From RGIG4694 sp964501705 (GTDB lineage Bacteria; Bacillota; Clostridia; Oscillospirales; Ruminococcaceae), in assembly GCA_964501705.1 (NCBI GenBank), contig CAZCUQ010000013.1, positions 1 through 30,109 of the forward strand: 30,109 bases of DNA, written 5' to 3'. The position numbers and the translations under genes were made by a program. Shown piece after piece: positions 7,828-15,422 of the stretch. The notes under the pieces were generated by a model. It saw only the letters and a list, made by a program, of their open reading frames with translations. It made no database searches and was not told the origin of the DNA. How positions within the stretch are numbered: position 1 is the stretch's first letter; each line of letters starts with the position of its first letter.

Positions 7828-8022
7828 ATGGATATCGATATCATCTTTAAGATCGCGGGCATCGGAATAATTGTGGCGGTGCTGAATCTGCTTCTGAAAA
7901 AATCCGAAAGGGACGAGCAGGCACTTATGGTGACAATCGCGGGGCTGATCGTCGTTCTCGGAGTGATAGTGGATGAGATATCCTCGCTTTTCGATACGAT
8001 AAGGACAATGTTCGGATTATGA
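7828..8022 (+). CDS. spoIIIAC: Stage III sporulation protein SpoIIIAC
   Basis: 64 residues (B. subtilis 68), almost entirely two membrane helices (IIFKIAGIGIIVAVLNLLL and MVTIAGLIVVLGVIV) joined by the charged KKSERDEQ turn that typifies the family. It is an integral membrane part of the SpoIIIA channel in the mother-cell-derived membrane. GACGAGGG lies upstream. Its stop overlaps the spoIIIAD start by 4 nt (ATGA). Confidence 0.94.
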   Translation: MDIDIIFKIAGIGIIVAVLNLLLKKSERDEQALMVTIAGLIVVLGVIVDEISSLFDTIRTMFGL

Positions 8023-8405
8023 AAATAGCCGCTGTTTCGGGATTTTGCATAGCCGCCGCAGTATTATGCAGGATCTTCGACAAGACAGGAAGAGAATACG
8101 GCGTGATGATATCGGCGGCGGCAGCGCTTATGATAACGGCGGTTTCGATGACTATGCTTTCTCCGCTTGTCGATTTTATTCTCGCTGCCTTTGAGAAAAC
8201 AGGCGCGGACGAAGAGTATGTGAATATTCTTTTCAAGTCGGCGGGGATATGCTATCTTACGTCTCTTTCATCGGGGATATGCGGAGATTCGGGGGAAAAA
8301 ACTCTCGCACAGTCGGTAAACATGATCGGAAGAATAACTCTCGCGGTCACGGCACTGCCCGTTTTTGAAGATCTTTCGGAAATAGTTACGGAGCTTTTAA
8401 AATGA
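8019..8405 (+). CDS. spoIIIAD: Stage III sporulation protein SpoIIIAD
   Basis: 128 residues (B. subtilis about 133) with four hydrophobic stretches. The motif FKSAGICYLTSLSSGICGDSGE is the best landmark of the family. It is a paralogue-like partner of SpoIIIAC in the channel complex. It overlaps spoIIIAC and spoIIIAE by 4 nt each, so AC, AD and AE are translationally coupled. Confidence 0.94.
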   Translation: MKIAAVSGFCIAAAVLCRIFDKTGREYGVMISAAAALMITAVSMTMLSPLVDFILAAFEKTGADEEYVNILFKSAGICYLTSLSSGICGDSGEKTLAQSVNMIGRITLAVTALPVFEDLSEIVTELLK

Positions 8406-9538
8406 GAAGAATAATGATTATTATTACGGTAATGCTGATCCTTTCCACGATCTGCGGGATAAGGACAGGCGCACAGGAAACAGTCGATACGGACGAACTG
8501 TACGGTTCTCTCGGAATAGACGATTCCTCGGTGATTCTTCCCGATGAGGCGGAAGAGGTACTCTCGGAAAATGACATAACAATGAAAAACGCGGGAAAGG
8601 TCGCCGAGGCTGCGTTTCCCGAGGTGATGAAATACATATTTGAGAAATACGGAAAAAAGCTTTCCTTTCCGATAAGAATTCTCGGAATAATGCTCGGAAT
8701 CGCGGTTCTGTCTGCGGGAGTGAAGATGTTTTCGGAAAGCGCGGGGGTAAATTCGCAGGGAAATGTTTACGAGGTGATTTCAACCGCTGCCGCGGCGGTT
8801 CTTGTATGCGTTCCGTGTGCGGAATGTATCGGAAAAACAGCCGAAACACTCAAAGCGGGCGGAGCGTTTATGATATCATATGTTCCGATATACGCGGGGA
8901 TAGCGGCTTCTTCGGGCGCCGTCACGAGCGCGGGGATATATAACATTGCCGTGATAACGGCGGCGGATATGGCTGTAGCGTTTTTTTCGGGGGTAATGCT
9001 TCCGCTTACATCGGCGTGTATGGCTCTCGGTATAGCTGACGGGTTAAGCTCCGATATTTCACTCGGAGCGTTTACGGGCGTGATAAACAAGATATGCTCG
9101 TTTCTGATGATCAGCGTTATGACGGTATTCACAGGAATGTTATCAATGCAGTCGAGCATAGGAACAGCTGCCGACGGCGCGGCGGCAAAAGCCGCAAAGC
9201 TTGCCGTATCGAATTTTGTTCCCGTAGTCGGCGGAGCGCTTTCCGATACATACACGGCTGTGAGATCGGGACTTTCTCTTTTGAAAAAATTTGCGGGGAT
9301 ATACGGAATAATCGCGGTTTCGGCGATAATCCTCCCGCCGGTTATCGAATCGGCGGCGCTTTATATCGCGGCAAATCTTGCGTCCGCCGCGTCAGACGCA
9401 ATGGGTCTTAAAAATCTTTCGGCTCTCTTTAAGAATACGGGAGTATGCATAGGAATGTCTCTCGGAATACTCTTGGCTTTCGGAGCGCTTCTTATCATTT
9501 CAACGGGGATTCTGCTGTCACAGAATCCCGCACAGTAA
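8402..9538 (+). CDS. spoIIIAE: Stage III sporulation protein SpoIIIAE
   Basis: 378 residues (B. subtilis about 399). A signal-like N-terminus (IMIIITVMLILSTICGIRTGAQ) is followed by an acidic extracytoplasmic stretch to about residue 75 and then seven or so membrane helices. Landmarks are YVPIYAGIAASSG, LSMQSSIGTAADG and VPVVGGALSDTYTAV. It is the largest membrane subunit of the SpoIIIA channel and is thought to act as the permease-like core. Confidence 0.94.
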   Translation: MRRIMIIITVMLILSTICGIRTGAQETVDTDELYGSLGIDDSSVILPDEAEEVLSENDITMKNAGKVAEAAFPEVMKYIFEKYGKKLSFPIRILGIMLGIAVLSAGVKMFSESAGVNSQGNVYEVISTAAAAVLVCVPCAECIGKTAETLKAGGAFMISYVPIYAGIAASSGAVTSAGIYNIAVITAADMAVAFFSGVMLPLTSACMALGIADGLSSDISLGAFTGVINKICSFLMISVMTVFTGMLSMQSSIGTAADGAAAKAAKLAVSNFVPVVGGALSDTYTAVRSGLSLLKKFAGIYGIIAVSAIILPPVIESAALYIAANLASAASDAMGLKNLSALFKNTGVCIGMSLGILLAFGALLIISTGILLSQNPAQ

Positions 9539-9549
9539 GGAAAAACAAT

Positions 9550-10020
9550 ATGGATGCAATAAAACAAACGGCAATGTCCGTATCTCTGCTGGGGATCATC
9601 ATGACGGTAACGGGACTCGTCTGTCCGAAAGAAAAAACCGAGGGATACCTGAAGCTCATAATAGGGGCGATACTTATCATCGTTACGGCAAGGGGAATAG
9701 CCGGATTCGATCTTTCCGGTTTATCTGAAACGGAAGATAGCTTCGGCGAAATTACCGAAAACTATTCCGATAACACAAACGAGTATTACGCCCGCGCGGC
9801 GGAAAGAAATCTTTCGAGAACTCTCACTGAAGTTCTTCTTGACGAAAAAATCAGCGCGGAAATCACCTGTGATATTGATATTTCCGAAAACGGCGGCATA
9901 TATATTAATATGGTTACGGCAGAAACGGAAAAATCTTCCGAAAAGAAAAGAATAGCGGAGATCATCAGAAACGCCGTCGGAGAGGAAGTGACAATATATG
10001 TAAAAGATGCGGAGGAATAA
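9550..10020 (+). CDS. spoIIIAF: Stage III sporulation protein SpoIIIAF
   Basis: 156 residues, shorter than B. subtilis SpoIIIAF (about 206). Two N-terminal membrane helices (SLLGIIMTVTGLVC and KLIIGAILIIVTARGI) precede a soluble domain (from about residue 60) with a ring-building alpha/beta pattern toward the C-terminus. ATG 9550 is chosen because AAGGAAA (9537-9543) precedes it; upstream codons lie inside spoIIIAE. The reduction lies in the middle linker. Confidence 0.9.
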   Translation: MDAIKQTAMSVSLLGIIMTVTGLVCPKEKTEGYLKLIIGAILIIVTARGIAGFDLSGLSETEDSFGEITENYSDNTNEYYARAAERNLSRTLTEVLLDEKISAEITCDIDISENGGIYINMVTAETEKSSEKKRIAEIIRNAVGEEVTIYVKDAEE

Positions 10021-10022
10021 AT

Positions 10023-10520
10023 ATGTCGGAAGCAATCGGAAAACTTAAAAAGCTTATTCGCGGCAGGAACGCTCCGACGGTTTTTATTATTATCGGAGCC
10101 GTACTTATTCTCCTTATCCTGATTTCGGGAAACGAAGAAAAAACCGATAACGCAAAGGAAACGGCGGACGTCGGAATGACCCTGACAAGCGACTATGAAA
10201 AAAGACTTGAAGAAAAACTTGAAGAGACTTTATCCGAAATAAACGGCGTGGGAAAAGTCAGCGTTATGATAACCCTTTCTTCAAGCGAAGAATACATATA
10301 CGCCGAAGAATGGGACAAGAAAACGGACAGCGAAAAGGTAAGCTTTGTCAAATCGGGTGAAGGGGGGATCATAAAAACGGTGAGAATGCCTGTTATTACA
10401 GGCGCGGTAATAGTCTGCGAGGGAGGAGGAAACACACAGGTCTGCGAAAAGGTTTACGAGGCGGTTTCAGTTTCTTTGGGAATTTCCTCTAACCGAATAA
10501 GCGTTCTGAAAATGCAATAA
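10023..10520 (+). CDS. spoIIIAG: Stage III sporulation protein SpoIIIAG
   Basis: 165 residues (B. subtilis about 229). One N-terminal membrane helix (PTVFIIIGAVLILLILI) anchors a domain in the intermembrane space. The segment LEETLSEINGVGKVSVMITLSSSEE is the EscJ/FliF-like ring-building motif; B. subtilis SpoIIIAG forms a large ring in this compartment. ITGAVIVCEGG and SVSLGISSNRISVLKM complete the fold. The missing length falls in the beta-rich insertion between the motif halves. Confidence 0.92.
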   Translation: MSEAIGKLKKLIRGRNAPTVFIIIGAVLILLILISGNEEKTDNAKETADVGMTLTSDYEKRLEEKLEETLSEINGVGKVSVMITLSSSEEYIYAEEWDKKTDSEKVSFVKSGEGGIIKTVRMPVITGAVIVCEGGGNTQVCEKVYEAVSVSLGISSNRISVLKMQ

Positions 10521-10540
10521 TAACGAAAGGACTGACTGTT

Positions 10541-11089
10541 ATGAAAAAGCCAAATATTATTATCGGAAAAAAACACATAATTCTTTCAAGTCTGCTGCTT
10601 ATACTCGGAATCGCCGTTTATATGAACTACGCGTTCGCATCGGCGGGAGACGCGGTAAGCGTGGACGAGGACAGCATAACCGCGGGAAAAACAGAGGTAA
10701 ACTACGGCGATGCCGAATATGTAAATGCAGACGTGAATTCCATAGATTATTTCTCCCAGGCGAGACTTTCGAGAATGACCTCGCGAGACGAAGCGGTAGA
10801 AACTCTTTCGGCAATGCTGGGCGGCGGGGATATCTCTGCGGAGGAGGACGCGGCATATACGGCGGAAGCTGTCAGTCTTACACAGATGTCCGAGAGCGAA
10901 AGCAAGATAGAATCTCTCATAAAAGCACAGGGCTTTGAGGACTGCGTGGTTTATCTCGACGACGATACCGCAAACATTGTTGTGCGTACTGACGGTCTTA
11001 CGGCGGCAGACGCGGCAAAAATCAAAGATGTATTGTTAAGTGAGGTGACAATCTCTGCGGAAAATATCAGAATTTTTGAAGTAAAGTAG
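10541..11089 (+). CDS. spoIIIAH: Stage III sporulation protein SpoIIIAH
   Basis: 182 residues (B. subtilis 218). A single membrane helix (HIILSSLLLILGIAVYMNYAF, about residues 12-32) is followed by an acidic linker with the FSQARLSRMTSRDEAVETL helix and a C-terminal ring-building domain (IESLIKAQGFEDCVVYLDDDTANIVV). In B. subtilis this domain binds forespore SpoIIQ across the intermembrane space. AAAGGACT precedes the ATG. It is the last sporulation gene of the operon: a vegetative-type promoter begins at the next base after its stop. Confidence 0.93.
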   Translation: MKKPNIIIGKKHIILSSLLLILGIAVYMNYAFASAGDAVSVDEDSITAGKTEVNYGDAEYVNADVNSIDYFSQARLSRMTSRDEAVETLSAMLGGGDISAEEDAAYTAEAVSLTQMSESESKIESLIKAQGFEDCVVYLDDDTANIVVRTDGLTAADAAKIKDVLLSEVTISAENIRIFEVK

Positions 11090-11118
11090 TTGCTTTTACG
11101 GAAAAAATCTGCTATAAT
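11090..11118 (+). promoter_or_regulatory. Sigma-A promoter of the asp23-nusB-xseA housekeeping run
   Basis: TTGCTT (11090-11095), a 17-nt spacer and TATAAT (11113-11118). The -35 starts immediately after the spoIIIAH stop, so the housekeeping genes need not depend on sporulation transcription. Initiation is expected near 11125, a few bases before the structured leader. Confidence 0.85.
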
Positions 11119-11130
11119 ATATATATGGCA

Positions 11131-11236
11131 GTGTGTTTTGCCGGATTTGCGGCGGAAATGCGGATAATTCCCGCAGGAAAAGTCTTTCCCCGAATCATTC
11201 TTTTCTCTGCCCGCCGCAGTACAGTATAAAACACAT
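11131..11236 (+). repeat. Structured foldback element A (106 nt), 5' leader of asp23
   Basis: Outer stem GTGTGTTTT (11131-11139) / AAAACACAT (11228-11236), 9 pairs with one wobble. Second stem TGCGGCGG (11148-11155) / CCGCCGCA (11211-11218), 8 perfect pairs. Inside are two small hairpins: TGCGG/CCGCA (11159-11163, 11171-11175) and GGAAA/TTTCC (11176-11180, 11185-11189). The element starts about 6 nt after the predicted transcription start and ends 4 nt before the asp23 ribosome binding site (GAAAGG, 11241-11246). It shares the core GATTTGCGGC with the other elements. Function unknown. Confidence 0.65.
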
Positions 11237-11255
11237 TCCGGAAAGGAAACGCTTT

Positions 11256-11585
11256 ATGGATAAGAAAAATGAAATTTCCGCAAGATCTTTGAAGATCTCC
11301 GAAGAAGTTATCGAATCGGTCGTAAAATACGCGGCTCTCGGTGTGGAGGGAGTTGCCGGTCTTTATAAAAGAAAAAGGAATTCAGACAAATGCGCGGTGG
11401 AAACGGATCTTTTTACCGAGTTCCCGGAGGTGACAGTGAACATCACCGTAAACGGGAGCGCAAAAGTAAAAAGCGTCTGCGAAAACGTTCAGAAGAGAAT
11501 TCACGGTGATGTTCTGTCCATGACGGGAATCGCTCTCGGAGCTGTGAACGTAAAGGTCTGCGCGGCTGTTTTTAAAAGCATATAG
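11256..11585 (+). CDS. Asp23/Gls24 family protein (YqhY-like)
   Basis: 109 residues, one Asp23/Gls24 domain: LKISEEVIESVVKYAALGVEGVAGL at the N-terminus and VTVNITVNGSAKVKSVCENVQKRI in the centre. The domain has no known catalytic residue. In B. subtilis the same position is held by yqhY, implicated in fatty-acid synthesis (acetyl-CoA carboxylase) homeostasis. The accBC genes that precede yqhY in B. subtilis are absent here. ATG 11256 follows GAAAGGAAAC; the frame stays open upstream through the structured leader, but no start there has a ribosome binding site. Confidence 0.88.
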   Translation: MDKKNEISARSLKISEEVIESVVKYAALGVEGVAGLYKRKRNSDKCAVETDLFTEFPEVTVNITVNGSAKVKSVCENVQKRIHGDVLSMTGIALGAVNVKVCAAVFKSI

Positions 11586-11656
11586 ACGGATAAGCAGGCT
11601 TTTCGGCAAATGCGCGAAGGCTTGCTTTTCTGTGCTTTTCCGCTGCACTGCCGTCT
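11584..11656 (+). repeat. Structured intergenic element B (73 nt), possible attenuator
   Basis: AGACGG (11584-11589, overlapping the asp23 stop) pairs with CCGTCT (11651-11656). Within it a hairpin AAGCAGGCTTTTCG (11592-11605) / CGAAGGCTTGCTT (11615-11627) forms about 12 pairs with some wobbles and is followed by a T-rich stretch (11626-11640). This could be a leaky terminator between asp23 and nusB or a shorter relative of the 100-nt foldback elements. Confidence 0.5.
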
Positions 11657-11692
11657 GAATGTGATATATGTAAACCTGAAAGGAATAAAAAA

Positions 11693-12157
11693 ATGAAAAA
11701 GGGAAGCCTTATAAGAGAAGCGGCATTCGTGCTTGTTTTCACGAAGATTTTCTGCGGCGATGAAAGCTGTGACGAGCTTATCGAAACAGCAAAGAATTCG
11801 GACGTGTTTTTGCTTAAAAGCAAAAATCCGGATGAAAATGACGACGGTATCCTTGACGAGGAGGATTTTGATAATATCTCCGCCGCGCTTTTCAAGGGAG
11901 TATACGATAATCTTGAGGAGCTTGACGGTATCATTTCAAAATACAGCGATAAAAGACAGATCGGGAGAATTTCAAAGGTAAGTCTCGCGGTTCTGAGACT
12001 TGCGCTTTACGAAATAAATTATAACGACAAAGTCCCGACAAACGTGGCGATAAGCGAGGCGGTGCTTCTCGCGAAGAAATACGCGCTTGAGTCTGAGGTG
12101 AAGTTTGTAAACGGCGTTCTCGGAAATTACTCCAGAGCTTTGGAGGTACAGAAGTAA
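11693..12157 (+). CDS. nusB: Transcription antitermination factor NusB
   Basis: 154 residues, an all-helical NusB domain. The diagnostic C-terminal half is present: ISKVSLAVLRLALYEINY and VPTNVAISEAVLLAKKYALE followed by KFVNGVLGNY. NusB binds boxA RNA with NusE (S10) in rRNA antitermination. The N-terminal helix lacks the usual Arg-rich start (here KKGSLIREAAFVLVF), a modest divergence. AAAGGAAT precedes the ATG. The last base of its stop codon is the first base of the next gene. Confidence 0.9.
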   Translation: MKKGSLIREAAFVLVFTKIFCGDESCDELIETAKNSDVFLLKSKNPDENDDGILDEEDFDNISAALFKGVYDNLEELDGIISKYSDKRQIGRISKVSLAVLRLALYEINYNDKVPTNVAISEAVLLAKKYALESEVKFVNGVLGNYSRALEVQK

Positions 12158-13098
12158 TGTCATTGTTTCTGGGAATAGACACCAGTAATTACACCACCTC
12201 TGCGGCGGTTTTCGACAGCGGCGGCGGTACTGTCATACAGGAAAAGCTTTTGCTCCCCGTGAAAGAAAACGAGCGGGGATTACGGCAGTCCGACGCTGTT
12301 TTTCATCACACGGTGAATCTTCCGAAGGTATTTTCCGCACTTTCCGAAAAAGTCTGTTTAAAGGATATTTCGGCAGTCGGGGTATCGTTTCGTCCGCGTA
12401 ATTCCGAAGGGTCGTATATGCCGTGCTTTCTATGCGGAGAGGGACTTGCGGGAACGATCGGGAAAATACTCGATATTCCCGTTTATAAGACAAGCCATCA
12501 GACAGGGCATATTCTGGCGGCTCTGTATTCTTCGGGGAAACTCGGTTTATTATCGGAAAGCTTTATAGCGTTTCATGTGAGCGGAGGAACTACCGATTGT
12601 CTTTTATGCGAAAAAGACGATGAGGAAATTCTGAATATCTCCGAAATAGGTAAATCTCTTGACCTGAAAGCGGGACAGCTTATCGACAGAACGGGAGTTA
12701 TGCTCGGACTTGAATTTCCGTGCGGAGCGGAGCTTGAAAAGCTTGCGGAAAAAAGTACGGAAAGGTTTAAGATCAAACCCGTGATGAAAAACGGAAACTG
12801 CTCTCTTTCGGGCTTTGAGAATAAATTCGCGAAAATGCACGAGGACGGCGCGGCTTCGGAGGATATAGCGCTCGCGTGCGAAACGGCGGCAGCGGAAACT
12901 ATCGTTAAAATGACGGAATATGCCGCAGAAAAATACGGTTCTCTTCCGATAGTTTTCGCGGGCGGAGTTATGTCCAATAAATTTATCAAAGAAAGAATCG
13001 CGGAAAAGTTCGGCGCGTTTTTCGCACAGCCCGAATTTTCGCGGGATAACGCGGCGGGAACGGCGGTTTACGCAAAATTAAAATATAAAACGGAGTGA
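12157..13098 (+). CDS. TsaD/Kae1-like ASKHA protein, probable divergent paralogue
   Basis: 313 residues. The N-terminal GIDTSNYTTSAAVF strand and the HQTGH pair (His114, His118) match the metal-binding HxxxH of TsaD (tRNA N6-threonylcarbamoyladenosine synthase). FHVSGGTTDC, FAGGVMSN and Asp297 (in RDNAAGTA) match the remaining nucleotide- and metal-binding positions. However, the usual FDKAARLLGLxYPGG block is replaced by LIDRTGVMLGLEFPCG, and the GLxSSLLVGxxxAK region is rewritten (RPRNSEGSYMPCFLCG). Its position between nusB and xseA is not that of tsaD, which usually lies elsewhere. I read it as a second, specialised paralogue; it keeps metal ligands, so an enzyme is likely. Substrate unknown. 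Confidence 0.7.
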   Translation: MSLFLGIDTSNYTTSAAVFDSGGGTVIQEKLLLPVKENERGLRQSDAVFHHTVNLPKVFSALSEKVCLKDISAVGVSFRPRNSEGSYMPCFLCGEGLAGTIGKILDIPVYKTSHQTGHILAALYSSGKLGLLSESFIAFHVSGGTTDCLLCEKDDEEILNISEIGKSLDLKAGQLIDRTGVMLGLEFPCGAELEKLAEKSTERFKIKPVMKNGNCSLSGFENKFAKMHEDGAASEDIALACETAAAETIVKMTEYAAEKYGSLPIVFAGGVMSNKFIKERIAEKFGAFFAQPEFSRDNAAGTAVYAKLKYKTE

Positions 13099-13103
13099 AT
13101 AGC

Positions 13104-14285
13104 TTGCAGTCTGTAACTGTTTCGCAGCTTAATTCCTATCTTGCCTCGGTGCTTAGGGGAGACAGGAATCTGCGCGGTATCATAGTCAAGGGTGAGATAT
13201 CAAACTTTGTGAATTATAAAAAATCGGGGCATTTTTATTTTACGCTCAAAGAGGGAAACAGCGCCGTAAAAGCGGTGATGTTCAAAAGCTATGCGGAAAA
13301 GCTCCCGTTTCTTCCGAAAGACGGAATGAGCGTTTACGTTACTGCAAACGTCGAGGTATTCGAGCGCGACGGAGTGTATCAGCTGTATGCTTCGGATATG
13401 CTCCCCGACGGCATAGGAGCACTTTTTCTTGCGGTCAATGAAACAAAGGAAAGACTTGACGCCGAGGGAATTTTCGATGAAGAGCATAAAAAAGCCATCC
13501 CGAAAATCCCGCAGAGAATAGGAATCGTCACATCAAGGGAAGCGGCGGCTCTCAGGGATATGATAAATATAATAGGAAGACGTTTTCCCGCTGCGGAGAT
13601 CCTTCTTTTTCCGTGCATGGTTCAGGGAAAGGAAGCTCCCGATACAATAGTTTCGGCGCTTGAATTTGCGGATATTTCCGGCTGTGATGTGATAATATGC
13701 GGAAGAGGCGGAGGTTCCTACGAGGATCTTATGGCGTTTAACGATGAAGATGTTGTAAGAGCGGTTTTTGAATGTGAAACTCCCGTAATAAGCGCTGTCG
13801 GACACGAAACGGACACGACTCTTGCGGATTATGCCGCAGATCTTCGCGCTCCCACGCCGTCGGCTGCCGCAGAGCTTGCCGTTCCCATTCTGTCCGAGCT
13901 TCTCTCTTCGCTTGATTCCTTAGAGTATTCGCTTTGCTTTTCAATGAAAAAATATATCGAAAACGAAGAAATTCACCTTGATAGTCTTGAAAAGCAGTTA
14001 AGTTTTTTTTCTCCCGAAAACAAAATAAAAGGGCTTGAATCGAAAACGGAGCTTCTTGAAAAAAATCTTAAAGAAAAAATGAACGCAAGGATTTTTTATG
14101 AGGAAAACAGACTGACCGCATACGCTGCGAGACTTGATTCCCTCAGTCCGCTCAAGGTCATGAAAAGAGGATATTCCGTTGTGGAAAAGGACGGAGTATC
14201 CGTCGTATCGGCAGATTCTTTAAAAATCGGGGATAATGTAAGGATAATATTCTGCGAGGGCGAAAAAAACGCGGTAATTAAATAG
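13104..14285 (+). CDS. xseA: Exodeoxyribonuclease VII large subunit
   Basis: 393 residues. An N-terminal OB-fold (SQLNSYLASVLRGD, IVKGEISNFVNYKKSGHFYFTLKE) is followed by the catalytic domain with GRGGGSYEDLMAFNDEDVV and SAVGHETDTTLADYAADLRAPTPSAAAEL, and then a coiled-coil region (about 275-345) that binds XseB. With XseB it degrades single-stranded DNA. TTG 13104 is chosen: GGAGTG (13092-13097) lies 6 nt upstream and the protein then starts at the usual place before VSQLN. The alternative GTG at 13095 overlaps the previous stop but has no ribosome binding site. Confidence 0.95.
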   Translation: MQSVTVSQLNSYLASVLRGDRNLRGIIVKGEISNFVNYKKSGHFYFTLKEGNSAVKAVMFKSYAEKLPFLPKDGMSVYVTANVEVFERDGVYQLYASDMLPDGIGALFLAVNETKERLDAEGIFDEEHKKAIPKIPQRIGIVTSREAAALRDMINIIGRRFPAAEILLFPCMVQGKEAPDTIVSALEFADISGCDVIICGRGGGSYEDLMAFNDEDVVRAVFECETPVISAVGHETDTTLADYAADLRAPTPSAAAELAVPILSELLSSLDSLEYSLCFSMKKYIENEEIHLDSLEKQLSFFSPENKIKGLESKTELLEKNLKEKMNARIFYEENRLTAYAARLDSLSPLKVMKRGYSVVEKDGVSVVSADSLKIGDNVRIIFCEGEKNAVIK

Positions 14286-14299
14286 AAAGGACAGAAAAA

Positions 14300-14488
14300 A
14301 TGTCATACGAAGAATCGGTTAAAAAGCTTGAAAATATAATCAGCGAATTAAATGAAAAAAATATTCCCCTTGAAAAAGCGGTGGATTCTTTCAAGGAAGG
14401 GATAACGGAGCTTGATAAATGCAGGAAGTCTCTCGAAGCCGCCAAGCTTAAAATAAAGGATATGGGAGAAAACGAAAAAGATGAATGA
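14300..14488 (+). CDS. xseB: Exodeoxyribonuclease VII small subunit
   Basis: 62 residues with the signature SYEESVKKLENIISELNEKNIPLEKAVDSFKEG in two antiparallel helices. It is the regulatory partner of XseA. AAAGGACAG lies upstream. The C-terminus is short and charged, and the stop overlaps the ispA start by 8 nt. Confidence 0.95.
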   Translation: MSYEESVKKLENIISELNEKNIPLEKAVDSFKEGITELDKCRKSLEAAKLKIKDMGENEKDE

Positions 14489-15407
14489 ATCCGAAATGCT
14501 TTCAAATCTTAATAATATCGGAGATTTTGTAAATACAGTTATCGGAAATCTTATTAATGGCTGCGCGGCAAAGGAAATCTGCGGCGAAAGCCCCGGGCTT
14601 TACCAGGGCGAGATCATAAATGCTGTGAGATATTCGCTGATGTCGGGAGGAAAAAGACTTCGCCCCGCGCTTGCGATAAGTTTCTGCCGGATGTGCGGCG
14701 GTGATATTCAGTCAGCCGCCGCTCCTGCCGCGGCAATCGAGATGGTACACACTTTCTCGCTTATCCACGATGATATGCCGTGCATGGACGATGATGATAT
14801 GCGTCGGGGAAAGCCTTCCTGTCACAAGGCATACGGCGAGGCTATGGCGCTTCTCGCGGGTGACGCGTTATTAAATCACGCTTTCAAGGTGATCGCGGAA
14901 GATGAAAGCTTATCTGACAAAACAAAAACAAAGCTTATCGTCTGCCTTGCGGGAGCGTCGGGTATAATGGGAATGATAGGCGGTCAGGTCATTGATATGG
15001 ATAACACGAGCGCGAATAATTTTCCTGCGGAAAAAATACTGAAAATGTATTCTCTCAAAACCTCCGCGCTGATAAAATGCGCGTGCGGAATGGGCTGTAT
15101 TTCGGCGGGAGCGGAGGATAAACTCCTATACGCCGATGAATTCGGAGAAAATTTCGGACTTGCTTTTCAGATAAAGGACGATATCCTTGACGTCACGTCA
15201 TCTCCCGAAATTCTGGGGAAAAATACGGGCAGCGACGAAAAGCAGGATAAGGAAACATATTTAAAGCGCGTCGGTATGGAAAAAGCGGAAAAGGCGCTTG
15301 GGGAGTATACGGAAAAAGCCTTGTCGGCGCTTGATAATTTTCCCGCTTCCCCCGATTTGGATTTTCTGAAAGCGCTTACCGTATGGCAGAAGTCGCGGGA
15401 AAAATAA
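14481..15407 (+). CDS. ispA: Farnesyl diphosphate synthase (polyprenyl synthetase family)
   Basis: 308 residues. The first aspartate-rich motif is DDMPCMD at 97-103 with MRRGKPS after it. The second, DDILD, is at 233-237. GGKRLRP binds the diphosphate. The enzyme joins IPP to DMAPP and geranyl diphosphate to make farnesyl diphosphate for undecaprenyl phosphate and other isoprenoids. The 4-residue spacing within the first motif is the usual bacterial form. It directly precedes the PAP2-like gene and dxs. Confidence 0.93.
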   Translation: MNESEMLSNLNNIGDFVNTVIGNLINGCAAKEICGESPGLYQGEIINAVRYSLMSGGKRLRPALAISFCRMCGGDIQSAAAPAAAIEMVHTFSLIHDDMPCMDDDDMRRGKPSCHKAYGEAMALLAGDALLNHAFKVIAEDESLSDKTKTKLIVCLAGASGIMGMIGGQVIDMDNTSANNFPAEKILKMYSLKTSALIKCACGMGCISAGAEDKLLYADEFGENFGLAFQIKDDILDVTSSPEILGKNTGSDEKQDKETYLKRVGMEKAEKALGEYTEKALSALDNFPASPDLDFLKALTVWQKSREK

Positions 15408-15422
15408 AAAGGGAAGAAAAAA

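Noticed and set aside
11133..11255. Upstream extension of asp23 through element A
   Set aside because: No ribosome binding site; the frame runs through paired stems and the encoded residues do not resemble the Asp23 family.
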